Below are positions 8,725 to 18,612 of a DNA stretch of 64,000 bases, piece after piece. Location: assembly GCA_025782575.1 (NCBI GenBank), contig JALGYY010000013.1, positions 3,702-67,701 of the forward strand, read 5' to 3'. This DNA comes from a bacterium (GTDB lineage: Bacteria; Orphanbacterota; Orphanbacteria; Orphanbacterales; Orphanbacteraceae). Numbering within the stretch: position 1 is the stretch's first letter; each line of letters opens with the position of its first letter. The notes under the pieces are model-generated. The model saw only the letters and a program-made list of their open reading frames with translations, searched no databases and was not told the origin of the DNA. Position numbers and translations under genes: made by a program.

Positions 8725-9291
8725 CTACGACTGATCCCTTGTAAACAGCAGCGATCGTCCCGTCGAGGCGCAGCCATCGTTTCCGACCAATGCCAGTCCT
8801 TCAATGTTCCAGTTGCAGCAGAACGGATTGTCGTACAGGGCGATACTCATGAATCTACCGCAACAATCATCCGGCCCGAACAACTGAAGTTTGTTGATGG
8901 AAGCTCCGTGCCAAGCATACAGGAGTCCGTTTGTTCGATCGAGGTCAAAAACGAAGATCTCCCCGGTGTTCTGGTGACCGGCAAAGAACAAACCACTTGT
9001 ACTAAATTGACTTGATCCATAAGCGAATCCGGAGGACTGGTATTCGCGAATCAGGCGATGGTCATCAGTGTCGCGTTCTATGCGGACGCACAACGCCCGG
9101 GTTGTTTTCGCAGGTCCAGAGTGTTGCTGTGAGCGGATCCCAGACTGCGCCGCTGACATCGCTACCATAACCAGATGGCGTGATATCAACCAGATTGCCC
9201 CCAGGCCACGGGTCGGCATGTACGCCCCGGCGATCGACATAAAGAGAAGGGCAAGGATAAAGACCCCCCCTGCACTCAGATATGTTCTCAT
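8725..9291 (-). CDS. Exported protein fragment, unknown function
   Basis: A 188-residue ORF with an N-terminal membrane/signal segment (MRTYLSAGGVFILALLFMSIAGAY). The later part (TGEIFVFDLDRTNGLLYAWHG, then NIEGLALVGND) resembles blades of a secreted beta-propeller. It stops at FTRDQS only about 40 bases from an IS right end, and it lacks the FlgD-like tail expected for such proteins here. It is probably the 5' part of a longer gene truncated by the IS. Function is unknown. Confidence 0.55.
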   Translation of the reverse strand: MRTYLSAGGVFILALLFMSIAGAYMPTRGLGAIWLISRHLVMVAMSAAQSGIRSQQHSGPAKTTRALCVRIERDTDDHRLIREYQSSGFAYGSSQFSTSGLFFAGHQNTGEIFVFDLDRTNGLLYAWHGASINKLQLFGPDDCCGRFMSIALYDNPFCCNWNIEGLALVGNDGCASTGRSLLFTRDQS

Positions 9292-9301
9292 GATGGTCTT
9301 A

Positions 9302-9310
9302 ATGATAGCA
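9302..9310 (-). promoter_or_regulatory. Extended -10 element for the gene ending at 8725
   Basis: On the minus strand TGC-TATCAT lies about 10 bases before the ATG at 9291. It fits the extended -10 pattern seen elsewhere in the window; such close spacing would give a very short leader. Confidence 0.4.
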
Positions 9311-9354
9311 TCATCCCCAGGTCATCGGGAACAGTTCGTCGGAGGAGTGAACAG

Positions 9355-9924
9355 TTGTCCGGCCAACCAGAGGAAATCACAAGACTACTCAATCAGGCCG
9401 CCGCCGGCGATACGGTAGCTGCCCGCGAGGTGATGCCTCATATCTACGAAGAACTTCGCCGCCTGGCCGGTACTCTGAGGGGCCATCTCCCAGCGGGTGA
9501 AACGCTGCGAGTGACCGCCCTCGTCCATGAAGCGTATCTTCGCATTGTCCAGAAGGAACCTGAGGGCTGGAAGGCCCGCTCTCACTTTTTCTTCGCGGCT
9601 GCAAGGGCGATGCGAGACATTCTAGTCGAGGAGGCTCGTCGGAAGTCGACGCTGAAGAGAGGCGGTGACTTGGAACGGGCAGAAGTCGGCGAAGTCGAGC
9701 TATCAATGGAAACTCCGGCAGGCCATATTCTGGCTCTGCACGATGCTCTCGCCAAACTCGAGAGTGAGGACGCGAAGGGGTATCGGGTTGTGATGCTGCG
9801 CTACTTCGCAGGCCTTACCGTTCCGGAAGTGGCAGAAGTCGTTGGAGTCTCCCGCTCGACGATCGAGCGAAAGTGGCGATTTATGCGTGCCTGGCTCGCG
9901 AACGAACTCGGGCCGATTGCCTGA
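9355..9924 (+). CDS. ECF-type RNA polymerase sigma factor (Sig-70_X6-like)
   Basis: This 189-residue sigma factor would direct RNA polymerase to a special promoter set. It begins at TTG 9355, eight bases after GGAGGA; the GTG at 9347 is out of frame. Region 2 reads LLNQAAAGD...ELRRLAG...LVHEAYLRIV and HFFFAAARAMRDILVEEARR, the pattern of the ECF subgroup often found with protein kinases. Region 4 is MLRYFAGLTVPEVAEVVGVSRSTIERKW, a clear helix-turn-helix. The length is normal for the subgroup. No anti-sigma factor is adjacent; the convergent kinase gene 27 bases downstream is the likely partner, so control by phosphorylation is plausible but inferred. Confidence 0.92.
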   Translation: MSGQPEEITRLLNQAAAGDTVAAREVMPHIYEELRRLAGTLRGHLPAGETLRVTALVHEAYLRIVQKEPEGWKARSHFFFAAARAMRDILVEEARRKSTLKRGGDLERAEVGEVELSMETPAGHILALHDALAKLESEDAKGYRVVMLRYFAGLTVPEVAEVVGVSRSTIERKWRFMRAWLANELGPIA

Positions 9925-9951
9925 CGACCACCCCCCGTAAGTGCTCTTCTT

Positions 9952-12606
9952 CTATCGGATCGAATCAACCTCTTCGCCCATGTGTAGGTTGATCTGGGAG
10001 AGTAATTCGAGATCGGCGGTCACCAGATTGTTGTCGCTTCCCAGAACCTTCTCGCGAATGCCGATCGAGCGCTCCAGGAAAGATTTTGCTTCCCTGTAGT
10101 TGCCTGTCTCGTTCAAGAGGTGCGCGAGGATGGAGAAGCTAGCCGCCGTCTCGGCATGATCGGGTCCGAGAGCTTCTACCCGAATCGCAAGAGAGCGTTC
10201 ATGGAGAAGACGGGCGGTCTCATTATCACCAGTTTCCGAATAGACTAGACCGAGATCATCCAGAGAGTAAGCCACATGGGGATGATCGCGACCGAGTGCC
10301 TTCTCCTGAATCGCGATAGCCCGTTCCAGAAGGGAGCGCGCTTCGCCATACATGCTCAGTACCCGGTTTGTGGAGCCGAGATTGATCAGGCAGATCGCTA
10401 CATGCGGATGATCTTTACCGAGGGACTTCTCCAATATCGAGAGCGCGCGCTCCAATAACGGTTTGGCATCCGCCGGATTGCCGGTCTCTCTCAACAACAA
10501 ACCGACATTGATCAGACCCGCCGCAACACGCGGATGTTCAGGACCGAGCGACACCTCCCAGATTGCGAGCGCGCGCATCTGGTACTCCCGCGAACCTTCG
10601 TAGTCGCCCATTGTGCTATACAGGGTCGCCAGGCTGTTCAAATTGCTCGCCAGGTCAGGGTGGTCAGGACCGAGCACCTTTTCGCGGATTGCGAGCGCAC
10701 GTTGCTGCAGGAGGAGCGCTTCGTCGTATTCCCCCATCTCCTTAAGCAGACGTGCAAGGTTGTTCAAGCTTTCAGCAAAGTCACGATGTTCCGGGCCGAG
10801 TGCTTTCTCACGAATCACCACCGATCGCTCCAATAGAGGTCGCGCGGCATCATAGTCTCCAATCTCAACAAGAACAGCCGCTAGGTTATTCAGGTTTAAA
10901 CCGACGAGTTCGTGTTCCGGGCCGTATGCCTTTTCCGTTAGTGCAAGCGCTCGCTCGTGCATCGGCCGAGATTCCGCATAATCCCCCAACTCGGAGACCA
11001 CGGAGGCCAACGCACCGACTGTTCTACCCAGCGAAGGGTGTTCATTGCCGAGTTCCAGTTCTCCGATCGCGAGGGCGCTCTCGAGAAGAGGTCGAGCCTC
11101 TTCGAAGAGGCCAAGATACTTGTACGCACCTCCCACTGTCTCCAGGAGGCGGGCTCGAACGAGTGGCTGCTTATCGAATTCTGCCCCGAGAGACTTCGCC
11201 GCCTCGTCGAGAACCTGGCGGACACTCACGTCCCGTCCCTGCTCATCCGGATCGACGGCATTCAGCATGTTTGCAAGAAAAGCCGTGACGGCTTCCGACT
11301 GGATGAGTGCTTTTTCAGCCACCGCCTGCTGCCTGCTCGATTCGATCAGGCCGTAGGACATACTGCCGATTACAATCGCGGAAACAGCAAGGGCTACTCG
11401 GTTCCGTTTAGCGAACTTACTGAATCGATAGATCGCGCTCGGGGGACCTGCCAGTACCGGTTCGTCGTTCCTGTATCGGCGAATTTCCGCCGCGAGCGCG
11501 TTCGCCGTGTCGTAACGACGCGTTCGGTCCTTCTCCATTGCCTTCAGAACAATCCAGTCGAGGTCCCCTCGAAGCTGGCGGGCAAGTCGATGCCTGTCCG
11601 TTTTTCGTTTCGTCGCCGCCGCGGTCGATGCCTCACTCGGGGTGCTCACCCTGGTACTCGGTCTCGGCGGTTCTTTCTCACGAAGGATTGCCTGTATATT
11701 GGCGATCCCCGCGTTTCGAAATGTCTTCGGATCGAATGGCAACGCCCCTGTTAGCATCTCGTACAGTAAGACACCGAGAGCGTAGATATCAGTTCTGGTG
11801 TCGATATCAAGCCCGCCTACCTCAGCTTGCTCGGGGCTCATGTACTCCGGCGTCCCGATGAGCTGACCCTGCTCCGTGTAGAGCGTGGCTTCGGTAAGCG
11901 CGACCTTCGTCGCTTTCGCGATGCCAAAATCGATTACCTTGGGAACAGGCTCATCGTTCACCAGGGTGACAAGTACGTTAGATGGCTTGAGATCCCTGTG
12001 GATGATTCCTTTTTGATGGGCGTGCTGGACTGCCTGGCAAACAGATTCGAACAGATCGAGGCGATCAGAAATCGTTAGCCGGTGTTTATCGCAGTAACCT
12101 GTAATCGGCTCTCCCATGACCAGTTCCATGACGAAGTATGGCCGGCCACGATTGGTTTCCCCTGCATCGAATACTTTCGCAATGCCGGGATGATCCATCA
12201 CGGCGAGCGCCTGCCGCTCCGCGTCGAACCGGGCGAGGACAGCCTTTGTATCCATCCCGGCCTTCAGGATTTTGAGAGCCACACGCCGTTTGAACGGTTT
12301 CACCTGGTCGGCGGCGTATACCTCGCCAAAGCCCCCTTCGCCAATTTTCTCGCCAAGCGTGTAGGGGCCGATCAGGCGATCGAGATTTGTATTTCCTAGG
12401 TCTTTAGCGGTAGCCGCGAGTTCGGCGCGAACTTCCGAGAACAGGGGTGCTGTTTTTCGGTCCGATGCGAGAATGTTTTCGAGCGCCGCTCGAAGGTCGG
12501 GATCTCCCGCACATTCGCGATCGAGGAACGCGGGAAGCTCTTTTGGATCGAGAGAAAGCGCCCGATGGAAGAGTTCTTCGATCTCTTGGAGGCGTTCATC
12601 AGTCAT
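9952..12606 (-). CDS. Transmembrane Ser/Thr protein kinase with C-terminal TPRs
   Basis: An 884-residue Hanks-type kinase. Residues 80-380 are the kinase domain: glycine loop GEGGFGEVY, ATP-anchoring K112, HRD 203-205 (HRDLKPSN), DFG 226-228, then GTPEYMSPEQ in the activation segment. A single membrane span lies near 403-421. The rest (about 470-870) is a row of kinesin-light-chain-type TPRs of about 42 residues (ALAIREKVLGPDHPDLA..LNNLA). The kinase would be cytoplasmic and the TPRs on the other side of the membrane, sensing or binding partners. All catalytic residues are present. The ECF sigma gene is convergent and close, a pairing common in Planctomycetes and Acidobacteria. Confidence 0.93.
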   Translation of the reverse strand: MTDERLQEIEELFHRALSLDPKELPAFLDRECAGDPDLRAALENILASDRKTAPLFSEVRAELAATAKDLGNTNLDRLIGPYTLGEKIGEGGFGEVYAADQVKPFKRRVALKILKAGMDTKAVLARFDAERQALAVMDHPGIAKVFDAGETNRGRPYFVMELVMGEPITGYCDKHRLTISDRLDLFESVCQAVQHAHQKGIIHRDLKPSNVLVTLVNDEPVPKVIDFGIAKATKVALTEATLYTEQGQLIGTPEYMSPEQAEVGGLDIDTRTDIYALGVLLYEMLTGALPFDPKTFRNAGIANIQAILREKEPPRPSTRVSTPSEASTAAATKRKTDRHRLARQLRGDLDWIVLKAMEKDRTRRYDTANALAAEIRRYRNDEPVLAGPPSAIYRFSKFAKRNRVALAVSAIVIGSMSYGLIESSRQQAVAEKALIQSEAVTAFLANMLNAVDPDEQGRDVSVRQVLDEAAKSLGAEFDKQPLVRARLLETVGGAYKYLGLFEEARPLLESALAIGELELGNEHPSLGRTVGALASVVSELGDYAESRPMHERALALTEKAYGPEHELVGLNLNNLAAVLVEIGDYDAARPLLERSVVIREKALGPEHRDFAESLNNLARLLKEMGEYDEALLLQQRALAIREKVLGPDHPDLASNLNSLATLYSTMGDYEGSREYQMRALAIWEVSLGPEHPRVAAGLINVGLLLRETGNPADAKPLLERALSILEKSLGKDHPHVAICLINLGSTNRVLSMYGEARSLLERAIAIQEKALGRDHPHVAYSLDDLGLVYSETGDNETARLLHERSLAIRVEALGPDHAETAASFSILAHLLNETGNYREAKSFLERSIGIREKVLGSDNNLVTADLELLSQINLHMGEEVDSIR

Positions 12607-12700
12607 GGAGTTGCATCTTCATGCCAGAAGTCTCTCAACAGGATCATTGGTCTCTGCGGAACCGGCCGTCGGCAAGCCCTCTGGATCCGGAACACTTCGG

Positions 12701-12709
12701 ATCATACCA
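12701..12709 (-). promoter_or_regulatory. Possible extended -10 for kinase gene
   Basis: TGG-TATGAT on the minus strand, about 95 bases upstream of the kinase start. It differs by one base from the recurring TGnTATCAT motif. Confidence 0.3.
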
Positions 12710-12838
12710 GAGGATCGGGCGGGGAGACCGCCTATACCACCTAAAGAGCGAAATTTTCATTTTCAGTGAAGGGTTTTCAACTGCTTTCACGGTGGTTGAG
12801 GTGAGACCCAATGAGCCCAAACGATAGGAGCAACGAAT

Positions 12839-15817
12839 ATGAGCGCTATTCGACGAATTAATCTGATCGTGATTGTGACTTTCCTTCTCCAGCTGACACT
12901 TCCTCAGACAGTGTCCGCCGGCATCAGGCTCTGCTATACCAATCCTGGCGTCGAAATTTCGGAAGAGGTTCGCCGGGCGGCAGAGCGACCAGGCTCGGAT
13001 TGGGATGTGCCTGGTGGCTATAACAGACTCCTCGAGCGAGTCATAGAGAATCGCCGAGCTATCCAGCGTGGTGAAGTCTCTGAAAAGATGGCAAAGACCA
13101 TGGGAGGAACTGCAATTACCGGCATCAAGAATTTCCCGGTCTTTCCTTTCGCATATGCGAATGTCTCTGCCCCGATCACCTCAAACATGTTTGATCAGCA
13201 GCTCTTTACCGGCCCCTGGCCGACGGGAACCTTGTCGCAGTATTACGACGAAGTTTCCTACAGCAACCTCGCGGTTGGTGGGGTGGTCGCCGCTATCGTC
13301 ACAGTCTCAAATAATGACACATACTACGAAGACGGGACAAATGGCCTGTGGCCAAACGTAACGCTTGCCGAGGCCATGCACGAAATCCTTGCTGCACGGG
13401 ACGGCGCAATCGATTTTACTCAGTTTGATAACGATGGACCGGACGGCATCCCCAACAGCGGAGACGATGACGGCTATGTCGACTTCGTATCGTTTATCCA
13501 CCCCGAATTCGGCGGGGAAGCGGGAGGATCAAACATCTGGTCGCACGCCTCGGCTCTATCGAATCGAACAACATCCTACGAAACGGGCGATGCAGCTGCG
13601 TCGAACACATCCGGAGTCACGAACATTATCGTGGACCGCTACTTTGTTTCCGCTGCGGTGACACCGAGTTCCGTACAGGAAGGGATCGGCACGTTCGCAC
13701 ACGAGTTCGGCCACGCGCTCGGTATAGCGGATCTGTACGATACCGATGACGATCCCAATGCCTCGGAAGGGATCGGCAATTGGGGTCTGATGGGCTCAGC
13801 AAACTACAACACAATCAACAGCCCGGGGCATATGACTGCGTGGACAAAGGAGCGTCTCGGCTGGCTGACGTATCACAATGTCCTGCAGAGTGAGCAACTT
13901 TGTCTTCCGCCTGTAGAAACAAATCCGATCGCGGCACGCCTTTGGACATTTGGAGAGATCACGCCTGAATACTTTGTGGTGGAGAACCGGCAGCCGATCG
14001 GATTTGATCAAAATGTCTATTCACCGGGACTCGTGATATATCACATCGACGAGGATGTCTACGATAACAACACTACAAATACGCAAAATGCGGTGGAAAC
14101 GCATAAATCTATTGATGTCGAATGCGCGGATGCCATGTTTAACGGACATGTGGTTGATGCGGACGATCTTGACGCCGGACTCAACCGGGGGGACGCTGGT
14201 GATGTCTGGTGTACAAACACTCAGACAACTTTCAGCCCGACCTCGCTTCCCGACAGCCGTTCCTACGGTCAGGGCCCGTCGCTCGTAACAGTGACCGAGA
14301 TTCAGGACTGTGAAGGTGACGGCAACAACGCAATTTGTGCGAGCTATGATGTCGGCATTCCATCGACTGTTGACCTGTGCATGACTGATTGTGCCGGGGA
14401 CGGATGCGCGGAGATTTCTGCGTGCGATTTCTGGTGGGGCAGTCCCGACATATGGGTCGACAACAACGGAAACGGAGAGCACAACATTCCGGCCGAAGGG
14501 ATGTACAACCAGTTCTGGTTCAATGTAAAGAATCAGGGTCCCAATACCGCTGCCAATGTTGACGTGACTCTCTATTATGCTGACCCCGCACTCGGTGCTC
14601 TCTGGCCTTCCACCGGAAGCCCTCTCGGCTCAGCGACTATCCCGACGATCGCCCCCGGAGCGACCTATACCGGGTCGATAACCGCCTACTATCCGAACAC
14701 TCCATCCGAGGTCGATCACTACTGCATAGGAGCGATTGCGACCAATGCCGTTGACTTCCAGAGCAGTGAGTACGCCCCGTACGACAATAACGTCGCGCAG
14801 GTGAACCACAATATTCTGGTGGAACGGGCCGGAGGCTCGAACAAGACGGCGGCATGCACGGGTTTTCTAGACAAGACAACGAAGCTCACGCTCTACCCCG
14901 GAATCAATTTCAATATTTTTGCCGATCTCCGGCTTGGTACGCCGCCAAACTTCAACGATGTGCTTATCCCGGCCGGCTGGGAATTTCAATTTGAGCCGGG
15001 ACCCTATGATGTCATCTCGGGAAATCCGGTGGAGACCTACGTCACCATGCAGGCGGCTAATGTCTCTCACGGTGATTCGGCTTACGTGCCGGTAACGCTC
15101 TGGGACCCGGAGCGGCAGGAGGCGACCGGTGGCGTTATCCTGGAGTATTTGATCGACTGTGTCGAACCTGCGGCCCCGGAAAACCTGACAAATTCCTGTG
15201 TCGGCCCGTTCGGAGACGCGGGAGTTCCAGGGCTGGTAAAACTCGATTGGTCGAACGTCGACAGAGACGTGAACGATGATCCTGAGAAGGTACTCTTCTA
15301 TGAGGTCTGGAGATCGGATAATCAGGGCAACTCAATGGCGCTCGTCCAGCAGGTCGCCATCGATGCCGAGCCTTCGGAGACCGGATTTCAGTGGTACGAA
15401 GAAGTTCCCTGGGACACGGGCTATGTCTACACCTACAAGCTTCGTGCGGTGGATCAGGCAGGCTCCCCTGGAGGATTTTCGCCCACTGTGAACGTCGTCT
15501 GCAACCTGGCGACCTCAGTTGACGCCGGTATCCCGTCGAGTGGCCAGTGGAAGTCTATCGCTCGCCCGAATCCGTTCAACCCGGCAACAACAATCTCATT
15601 CGCCATGGAGCGGCCGGGTAATGTCACGCTCAACATTTACGATGCGGCCGGCCGGTTGGTTGAGGAACTGATTCATGAACTTCGCGGCGCCGGGGACCAT
15701 GAACAGATATGGAACGGGGAGGAACGTGGGGGGAACCCGGTTGCGAGCGGTATCTACTTCTATCGTCTGGAAACCAGCGATTACACGGAAACGAGAAAGA
15801 TGGTGCTCGCCCGCTAA
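12839..15817 (+). CDS. M6-family (immune inhibitor A-like) metalloprotease with FlgD-like tail
   Basis: A 992-residue exported protease. RBS AGGAG lies 8 bases before ATG 12839, followed by a signal peptide (LIVIVTFLLQLTLPQTVSA). The catalytic zinc motif is H288-E-F-G-H292 in GTFAHEFGHALGIADLYD, the HEXXHxxGxxD form of metzincin-like M6 peptidases, with a downstream NWGLMGSANYN Met-turn-like segment. After the catalytic domain come an Ig/CARDB-like region around 560-660, a fibronectin-like segment around 780-890 (KLDWSNVDRD...FYEVWRSDNQG), and the FlgD-like tail (RPNPFNPATTISF ... NGEERGGNPVASGIYFYRL). It probably degrades extracellular protein. No partner gene is adjacent. Confidence 0.93.
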   Translation: MSAIRRINLIVIVTFLLQLTLPQTVSAGIRLCYTNPGVEISEEVRRAAERPGSDWDVPGGYNRLLERVIENRRAIQRGEVSEKMAKTMGGTAITGIKNFPVFPFAYANVSAPITSNMFDQQLFTGPWPTGTLSQYYDEVSYSNLAVGGVVAAIVTVSNNDTYYEDGTNGLWPNVTLAEAMHEILAARDGAIDFTQFDNDGPDGIPNSGDDDGYVDFVSFIHPEFGGEAGGSNIWSHASALSNRTTSYETGDAAASNTSGVTNIIVDRYFVSAAVTPSSVQEGIGTFAHEFGHALGIADLYDTDDDPNASEGIGNWGLMGSANYNTINSPGHMTAWTKERLGWLTYHNVLQSEQLCLPPVETNPIAARLWTFGEITPEYFVVENRQPIGFDQNVYSPGLVIYHIDEDVYDNNTTNTQNAVETHKSIDVECADAMFNGHVVDADDLDAGLNRGDAGDVWCTNTQTTFSPTSLPDSRSYGQGPSLVTVTEIQDCEGDGNNAICASYDVGIPSTVDLCMTDCAGDGCAEISACDFWWGSPDIWVDNNGNGEHNIPAEGMYNQFWFNVKNQGPNTAANVDVTLYYADPALGALWPSTGSPLGSATIPTIAPGATYTGSITAYYPNTPSEVDHYCIGAIATNAVDFQSSEYAPYDNNVAQVNHNILVERAGGSNKTAACTGFLDKTTKLTLYPGINFNIFADLRLGTPPNFNDVLIPAGWEFQFEPGPYDVISGNPVETYVTMQAANVSHGDSAYVPVTLWDPERQEATGGVILEYLIDCVEPAAPENLTNSCVGPFGDAGVPGLVKLDWSNVDRDVNDDPEKVLFYEVWRSDNQGNSMALVQQVAIDAEPSETGFQWYEEVPWDTGYVYTYKLRAVDQAGSPGGFSPTVNVVCNLATSVDAGIPSSGQWKSIARPNPFNPATTISFAMERPGNVTLNIYDAAGRLVEELIHELRGAGDHEQIWNGEERGGNPVASGIYFYRLETSDYTETRKMVLAR

Positions 15818-15844
15818 CCTGAACAGACAAGCGTTCGATTTCCG

Positions 15845-15875
15845 GAGAGCCCTGCGCGATTCGCGTGGGGCTCTC
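15845..15875 (+). terminator. Hairpin after the M6 protease gene
   Basis: GAGAGCCC pairs with GGGCTCTC around a GC-rich loop, about 28 bases past the stop. There is no good T-run, so termination efficiency is uncertain. Confidence 0.5.
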
Positions 15876-16380
15876 TGTCGCATGTCATGTATTGAGGACG
15901 GATGTCAATCAGTCATATCACTTTAATCAGATGTTGCTCCAATATCGTCAAAGTAACAGGCTCTGTTTAAACGCTCCTGATTTTTCATACTACCACCCTT
16001 TTAACAGGAGACGAGACCATTGATCCCGGGAGGTCACATTAGAGTCTCGATCTTGAGTTTAGTGGTTTCTATTCTGCCCTTCCTGATTCATCTGATTATC
16101 GGAGTAGACCAAGTCGACGCACAAAGATACGCGACGTATTCCCCTAAATTCAGGGCGATTATCGAGTCAACGGATACGAAGATCATTCGAACTTCTTATC
16201 AGGCCCCCAACATGAATGCCTATGCCGAGCGCTTCGTTCGATCCATCAAGATGGAATGCCTCGATTGGATGATCTTCCTGGGACAGGCGTCGCTCGACAA
16301 TGCCATTGCTGAGTACGTGGAGCACTACCAATTCTCAAGTACTATCATCGGCGTGCTGCATGAAGTGGACGGCTTCGATC

Positions 16381-16400
16381 GAGTTTTCGGACACTACGGG
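16381..16400 (+). repeat. 20-bp inverted repeat, left copy
   Basis: GAGTTTTCGGACACTACGGG is exactly repeated in inverse orientation at 18613-18632. It lies just after the transposase remnant and probably marks the right end of that IS. Confidence 0.75.
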
Positions 16401-16411
16401 GGCGACTATCA

Positions 16412-16420
16412 TGATATTAT
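16412..16420 (+). promoter_or_regulatory. Possible extended -10 for the 16478 gene
   Basis: TGA-TATTAT lies about 58 bases before the proposed start, within a short stretch resembling the dispersed IS-end repeat (TATTATGGAATGAAG). Confidence 0.35.
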
Positions 16421-16477
16421 GGAATGAAGAGTGAGTCAGGGTGCAACAGAGTCAATCATGTCGATAGAGTGGAGTTC

Positions 16478-18541
16478 ATGAAGGAGCCCGCGAGCGAGAT
16501 GAGCAAGTCCACGTCTTTTCCGCATCGCGTTCTTAGACAGCTAACTGGTTGGATCGCCGCCACTCTCATCATTAGTTTCGCGGTCGGCCTCGTCATCGCG
16601 CTGGTAGAGATCACCGCCCATCGCTACTTGTCATACGGTCTTCTCCCTCTTTCCTTGCAGATCGCCGTTCGGAACTGGGAACTGGCAGCGCGCCGTCTAT
16701 CTCAATTTCTGATTGGATTCGCCTTCCTCCACATCGCATGGACCGTAGCGGAACATTGGATCGGACAGAAGATCATTACGATCCGGATTGTCGATCGAGA
16801 TCGACTTCTGGGATTTACTTTCTCCCTGTTCTGTGCGGCGGCCCTGTTTTTCAGGCAAAGCTATAGCGCCGTCATGGGGGAGAGTCTGCCGATCAGGGGG
16901 CCGCGCATCTTTCTGGATAGTATGGGCCGCTTTCTTGAAGAGCTCGCCCAGCTTGACTCATCTACCCGGCTTCTCGTCCCTGCTTCGATTGCCGTGGCCA
17001 TCTTTTTTGCGGGGGGATTCCTGGCGAGCCGGCTTCGTCTGGGTAGCCTCGCCTGGTCTGTCGGTCGTCTGAGTTCCTCCCGAGGCGCGATTGTTCTCGC
17101 TTCACTGGCGCTTCTCCTGTTTGTCGGCGCAGCCGTAGCGGAAAATCGACTCATGAGCGCCGGGTCCGGCAAAAAAAACATCATCCTGATCTCTATCGAC
17201 ACGCTTCGAACTCAGAATCTAGGTTGCTATGGATACGGGAGAGATACGTCGCCCAGTATCGATTCCTTTTCGAAACGATCGGCGTTCTTCCGAAATGCGT
17301 ATGCCGCATGGCCGAAAACCACTCCCTCTGTCACGGCTCTCATGACCGGGCTCTATCCTCACACGAGCGGAATCATGCGCCTGGCGCCGTACCAGTATCT
17401 GGACGACGAATTGTTGGTGCTCGCCGAAATTCTTCGAAACAGCGGTTACTATACGGAAGGAATTATTGCGAACGGAGTGATCGGGATCGAGACCAATGGG
17501 CACCAGGGTTTCGACCGGTTCGTCGAGAAGGCGGGGAACGCGGAAATCGTGACCCGCGCGGCATTGTGGACCATCGAGCGGCTGGCGAAGATACAGGAGA
17601 AGACGCCGTTCTTCTATTGGATTCACTATGTTGACCCTCACAGCCCGTACGGGGCTCCCGATTCTCCCGATTACTTCGTTGGTGACCGGTATTATGATCT
17701 CGAGAAAAAAGTAACGCTAAAAGAGAGCCCTCTCGATCTTATGCCGATTCCCCCCGGACTTTCTGCGTATGAAGAAAATCGTCGAGAGGAAATCAACCGC
17801 CCATCGGTCGGTTCTACCAGGCTGGGAGTGATCAGCGAGAAGAACGAATTTCTGGATCACTATGTGGCCCTCTACGATGGGGAGATTCGATTTGTAGACA
17901 GGCACATCGGTATGGTGATCGATCGTCTCGAGGAAGAGGGAATGCTCGAAAACTCAATCATAGTTCTTTGGGCCGATCATGGTGAGAGCCTTGGCGAGCA
18001 CAACTACTTTTTTAATCACGGTCGCTTTCCTTACAACATGAATCTCAAAGTCCCCCTGATGATCTACGACGCCGACTACCCGTCTCAAGAACTGAATCGG
18101 GCGGTCAGCCTGCTCGATGTGACGCCGACTCTGCTCGACCTTGCCGAAATCGATCATCCTGTCGAGTTCGAGGGACGATCCCTTGCCGGTGATATTCAAG
18201 GCCAGGATCCGGGGACGAGAGATGTATTTGCCGAGAGCGGGTACGCAGTCAAATTTCAGAAGATTCTATTGCGAGACAACTGGAAGCTCATTTACATCCC
18301 CGACGTCCTTGACCGGAGCCTCATGCATGGCTCGGAATTTGAGCTCTATAACCTGGCGGATGACCCTGATGAGCTTCGCAATGTGAGCGAGGATTATCCT
18401 GAGATCTTCGCGGATATGAAGGGCGCTCTACTTGGATGGATCGGCACATGGGAAGACGATATGGTCGAGAGGAATGACGTAAAGGTGGAGTACTCAGAAG
18501 AGGCGATGCAGGAACTTCGGGCGCTCGGCTACGTAAACTAG
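16478..18541 (+). CDS. Membrane-anchored alkaline phosphatase/sulfatase-superfamily enzyme
   Basis: About 687 residues. Four to five membrane spans fill the first 230 residues, followed by a large extracytoplasmic hydrolase domain. That domain starts KNIILISIDTLRTQNLGCYGY (metal-binding Asp) and has the nucleophile loop KTTPSVTALMTGLYPHTSG. Where sulfatases have Cys or Ser to be converted to formylglycine (C/S-x-P-x-R), this protein has Thr and no Arg. That points to a threonine nucleophile as in lipoteichoic acid synthase and phosphoethanolamine transferases, so a phospho-group transferase is as likely as a sulfatase. WADHGESLGEHNYFFNHG supplies the C-terminal metal ligands. Start candidates are 16424, 16478 and 16499; 16478 is a compromise. 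The gene is flanked by exact inverted repeats. Confidence 0.82.
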   Translation: MKEPASEMSKSTSFPHRVLRQLTGWIAATLIISFAVGLVIALVEITAHRYLSYGLLPLSLQIAVRNWELAARRLSQFLIGFAFLHIAWTVAEHWIGQKIITIRIVDRDRLLGFTFSLFCAAALFFRQSYSAVMGESLPIRGPRIFLDSMGRFLEELAQLDSSTRLLVPASIAVAIFFAGGFLASRLRLGSLAWSVGRLSSSRGAIVLASLALLLFVGAAVAENRLMSAGSGKKNIILISIDTLRTQNLGCYGYGRDTSPSIDSFSKRSAFFRNAYAAWPKTTPSVTALMTGLYPHTSGIMRLAPYQYLDDELLVLAEILRNSGYYTEGIIANGVIGIETNGHQGFDRFVEKAGNAEIVTRAALWTIERLAKIQEKTPFFYWIHYVDPHSPYGAPDSPDYFVGDRYYDLEKKVTLKESPLDLMPIPPGLSAYEENRREEINRPSVGSTRLGVISEKNEFLDHYVALYDGEIRFVDRHIGMVIDRLEEEGMLENSIIVLWADHGESLGEHNYFFNHGRFPYNMNLKVPLMIYDADYPSQELNRAVSLLDVTPTLLDLAEIDHPVEFEGRSLAGDIQGQDPGTRDVFAESGYAVKFQKILLRDNWKLIYIPDVLDRSLMHGSEFELYNLADDPDELRNVSEDYPEIFADMKGALLGWIGTWEDDMVERNDVKVEYSEEAMQELRALGYVN

Positions 18542-18612
18542 CAGATGTGCCGATGCCTTATTATCTCGGCCAGAGATCAGGAACGCGACATTGTCCCAGC
18601 TCACCACTCGAT

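Larger units (their letters stand above)
16020..16427 (+). pseudogene. Transposase C-terminal remnant joined to a signal-like N-terminus
   Basis: Residues from about 45 to 105 (IIRTSYQAPNMNAYAERFV then RSIKMECLDWMI) are the end of an rve-type transposase core, carrying the third catalytic acid. This belongs to a different family from the IS at 3779. The first 40 residues instead look like a start site (AGGAG upstream of TTG 16020) with a signal peptide ending VDAQ, so an exported-protein gene appears to have been cut and joined to IS sequence. The C-terminal part runs through the inverted repeat at 16381 and carries no recognisable domain. Confidence 0.65.
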
